A DNA stretch of 64,000 bases from Pseudomonas mandelii (GTDB lineage Bacteria > Pseudomonadota > Gammaproteobacteria > Pseudomonadales > Pseudomonadaceae), in contig NZ_JAMYDU010000015.1 in the NCBI RefSeq assembly GCF_024138395.1, positions 62,001 to 126,000 on the forward strand. Direction: 5' to 3'. Under the pieces are notes generated by a model. The model was not told where the DNA came from. It was given only the letters and a program-made list of their open reading frames with translations, and searched no databases. This document shows, in pieces, positions 63,456-64,000 of the stretch. Positions within the stretch are counted from its first letter, which is position 1; the number at the start of each line of letters is the position of its first letter. The translations under genes were made by a program, and so were the position numbers.

Positions 63456-64000
63456 TCATTGAATCCTCGGGCCTTGGCCGAAGGCCTCATCCACCTTGGC
63501 CAGGTCTTGCTCGCTCAAGGTGCCGGCGTAGTAGTGCAACTTGGTCCAGGCCATCAAATAGTCGTACCGCGCCTGGGCCAGATCCCGACGGGTGGTGAAC
63601 AGTTGTTGTTCGGCATTCAGCGCATCGAGGTTGACCCGTTCGCCGCCCAATATGCTTTGCTTGGTCGAAACCACCAGCGCTTCGGCCGACACCAATGCCT
63701 TCTGATAAGCCCGCAATTTATTGACCCCCGACAGGCAGGCGCTGAACTGGCGGCGCAGCTGGATCAAGGTTTCCCGGGTCTTGCCGTCCAGCTCGTACTC
63801 GGCCTGTTCCATGGTGCGACTGGCCTGACGGGTCGATGCCGAAACTCCGCCACCGGCATACAGCGGCACGTTGACTTCAATGCCGATGGTGTTGGTGTCG
63901 TAACGCTGGTTGTAGGTGTTGCCGCTTTCCGATTCGTTCTGGCGCACCGAGGCGTAAGCGCTGACTTTTGGCAGGTGGCCGGCGCGGTTGCGTTCGACTT
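63456..64000 (-). CDS. aprF: TolC-family type I secretion outer-membrane protein (AprF-like), 5' end missing
   Basis: The C-terminal 180 or so residues of a TolC-like channel; the gene runs off the right edge in frame (…AGHLPKVSAYAS… then VRQNES, GIEVNVPLYAGGGVSAS, YLMAWTKLHYYAGTLSEQDLAKVDEAF). The NVPLYAGG motif and C-terminal KLHYYAGTL are typical of T1SS outer-membrane factors. In related strains aprD and aprE (ABC and adaptor) lie immediately upstream, here outside the window. Lies 209 bp before the first autotransporter gene, with a repeat between. Confidence 0.88.
   Translation of the reverse strand, partial: VERNRAGHLPKVSAYASVRQNESESGNTYNQRYDTNTIGIEVNVPLYAGGGVSASTRQASRTMEQAEYELDGKTRETLIQLRRQFSACLSGVNKLRAYQKALVSAEALVVSTKQSILGGERVNLDALNAEQQLFTTRRDLAQARYDYLMAWTKLHYYAGTLSEQDLAKVDEAFGQGPRIQ

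Overview
The window reads as chromosome of a fluorescent-group Pseudomonas. GC content is high, REP/REPIN-type palindromes sit between many genes, and the gene families are typical of that group: a PsmE-like alginate epimerase, an aprF-prtA-prtB-pueB-pueA-type secretion operon, an OprD porin and a bacterial FAN1. No tRNA, rRNA, CRISPR array, prophage or intact insertion sequence was seen. Most of the window is accessory and envelope-related.

Layout. (1) 1-10.1 kb: a three-gene RND efflux operon (minus strand) lies between two paralogous TetR-like regulators. Each TetR is accompanied by a tiny paralogous membrane-peptide gene with a conserved promoter and a pair of direct repeats spaced 21 bp. 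Two tandem AraC-family regulators follow. (2) 10.2-12 kb: a thymidylate-kinase-like P-loop gene, an unknown 86-aa protein and a previously easy-to-miss 54-aa KGG-like gene. (3) 12-16.9 kb: a 1610-aa secreted mannuronan C-5 epimerase carrying an internal O-acetylhydrolase-like domain and RTX repeats. (4) 17-28.7 kb: DUF2950/DUF3300 pair, glycine-zipper protein, stand-alone PHA synthase with a divergent AraC regulator, LprI/MliC-type lysozyme inhibitor, patatin, lipoprotein, RidA/LysR pair, KGG stress protein, ClpP-like protease. (5) 28.7-34.5 kb: stress/membrane operon (DUF3618, holin-X, membrane protein) and a tctCBA tricarboxylate transporter. (6) 34.7-46.9 kb: isochorismatase-family hydrolase, OprD porin, PatB-type C-S lyase, SDR, CinA-C operon, YIP1 protein, CPA1 antiporter, hemerythrin, PAS hybrid kinase, AT-rich zeta-toxin-like kinase. 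(7) 47-51 kb: nuclease-helicase fusion overlapping a FAN1-type nuclease. (8) 51-64 kb: small envelope genes, then the type I secretion operon with two RTX lipases and two subtilisin-type autotransporters downstream of a TolC-family protein cut by the window edge.

How the genes fit together. The right-hand operon is an exoenzyme factory: a T1SS outer-membrane channel and lipases with C-terminal RTX export signals, plus self-exporting proteases. The epimerase is expected to use a T1SS too, possibly this one. The left-hand efflux island looks like a duplicated regulatory module on both flanks of one pump, with the AraC regulators as candidate activators of the small peptides. The AT-rich zeta-like gene stands out as a possible recent arrival. 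Intergenic space is rich in two repeat classes: classic REPIN pairs, and a second family of about 130-200 bp long inverted repeats, one copy of which seems to be inserted into a REP palindrome.
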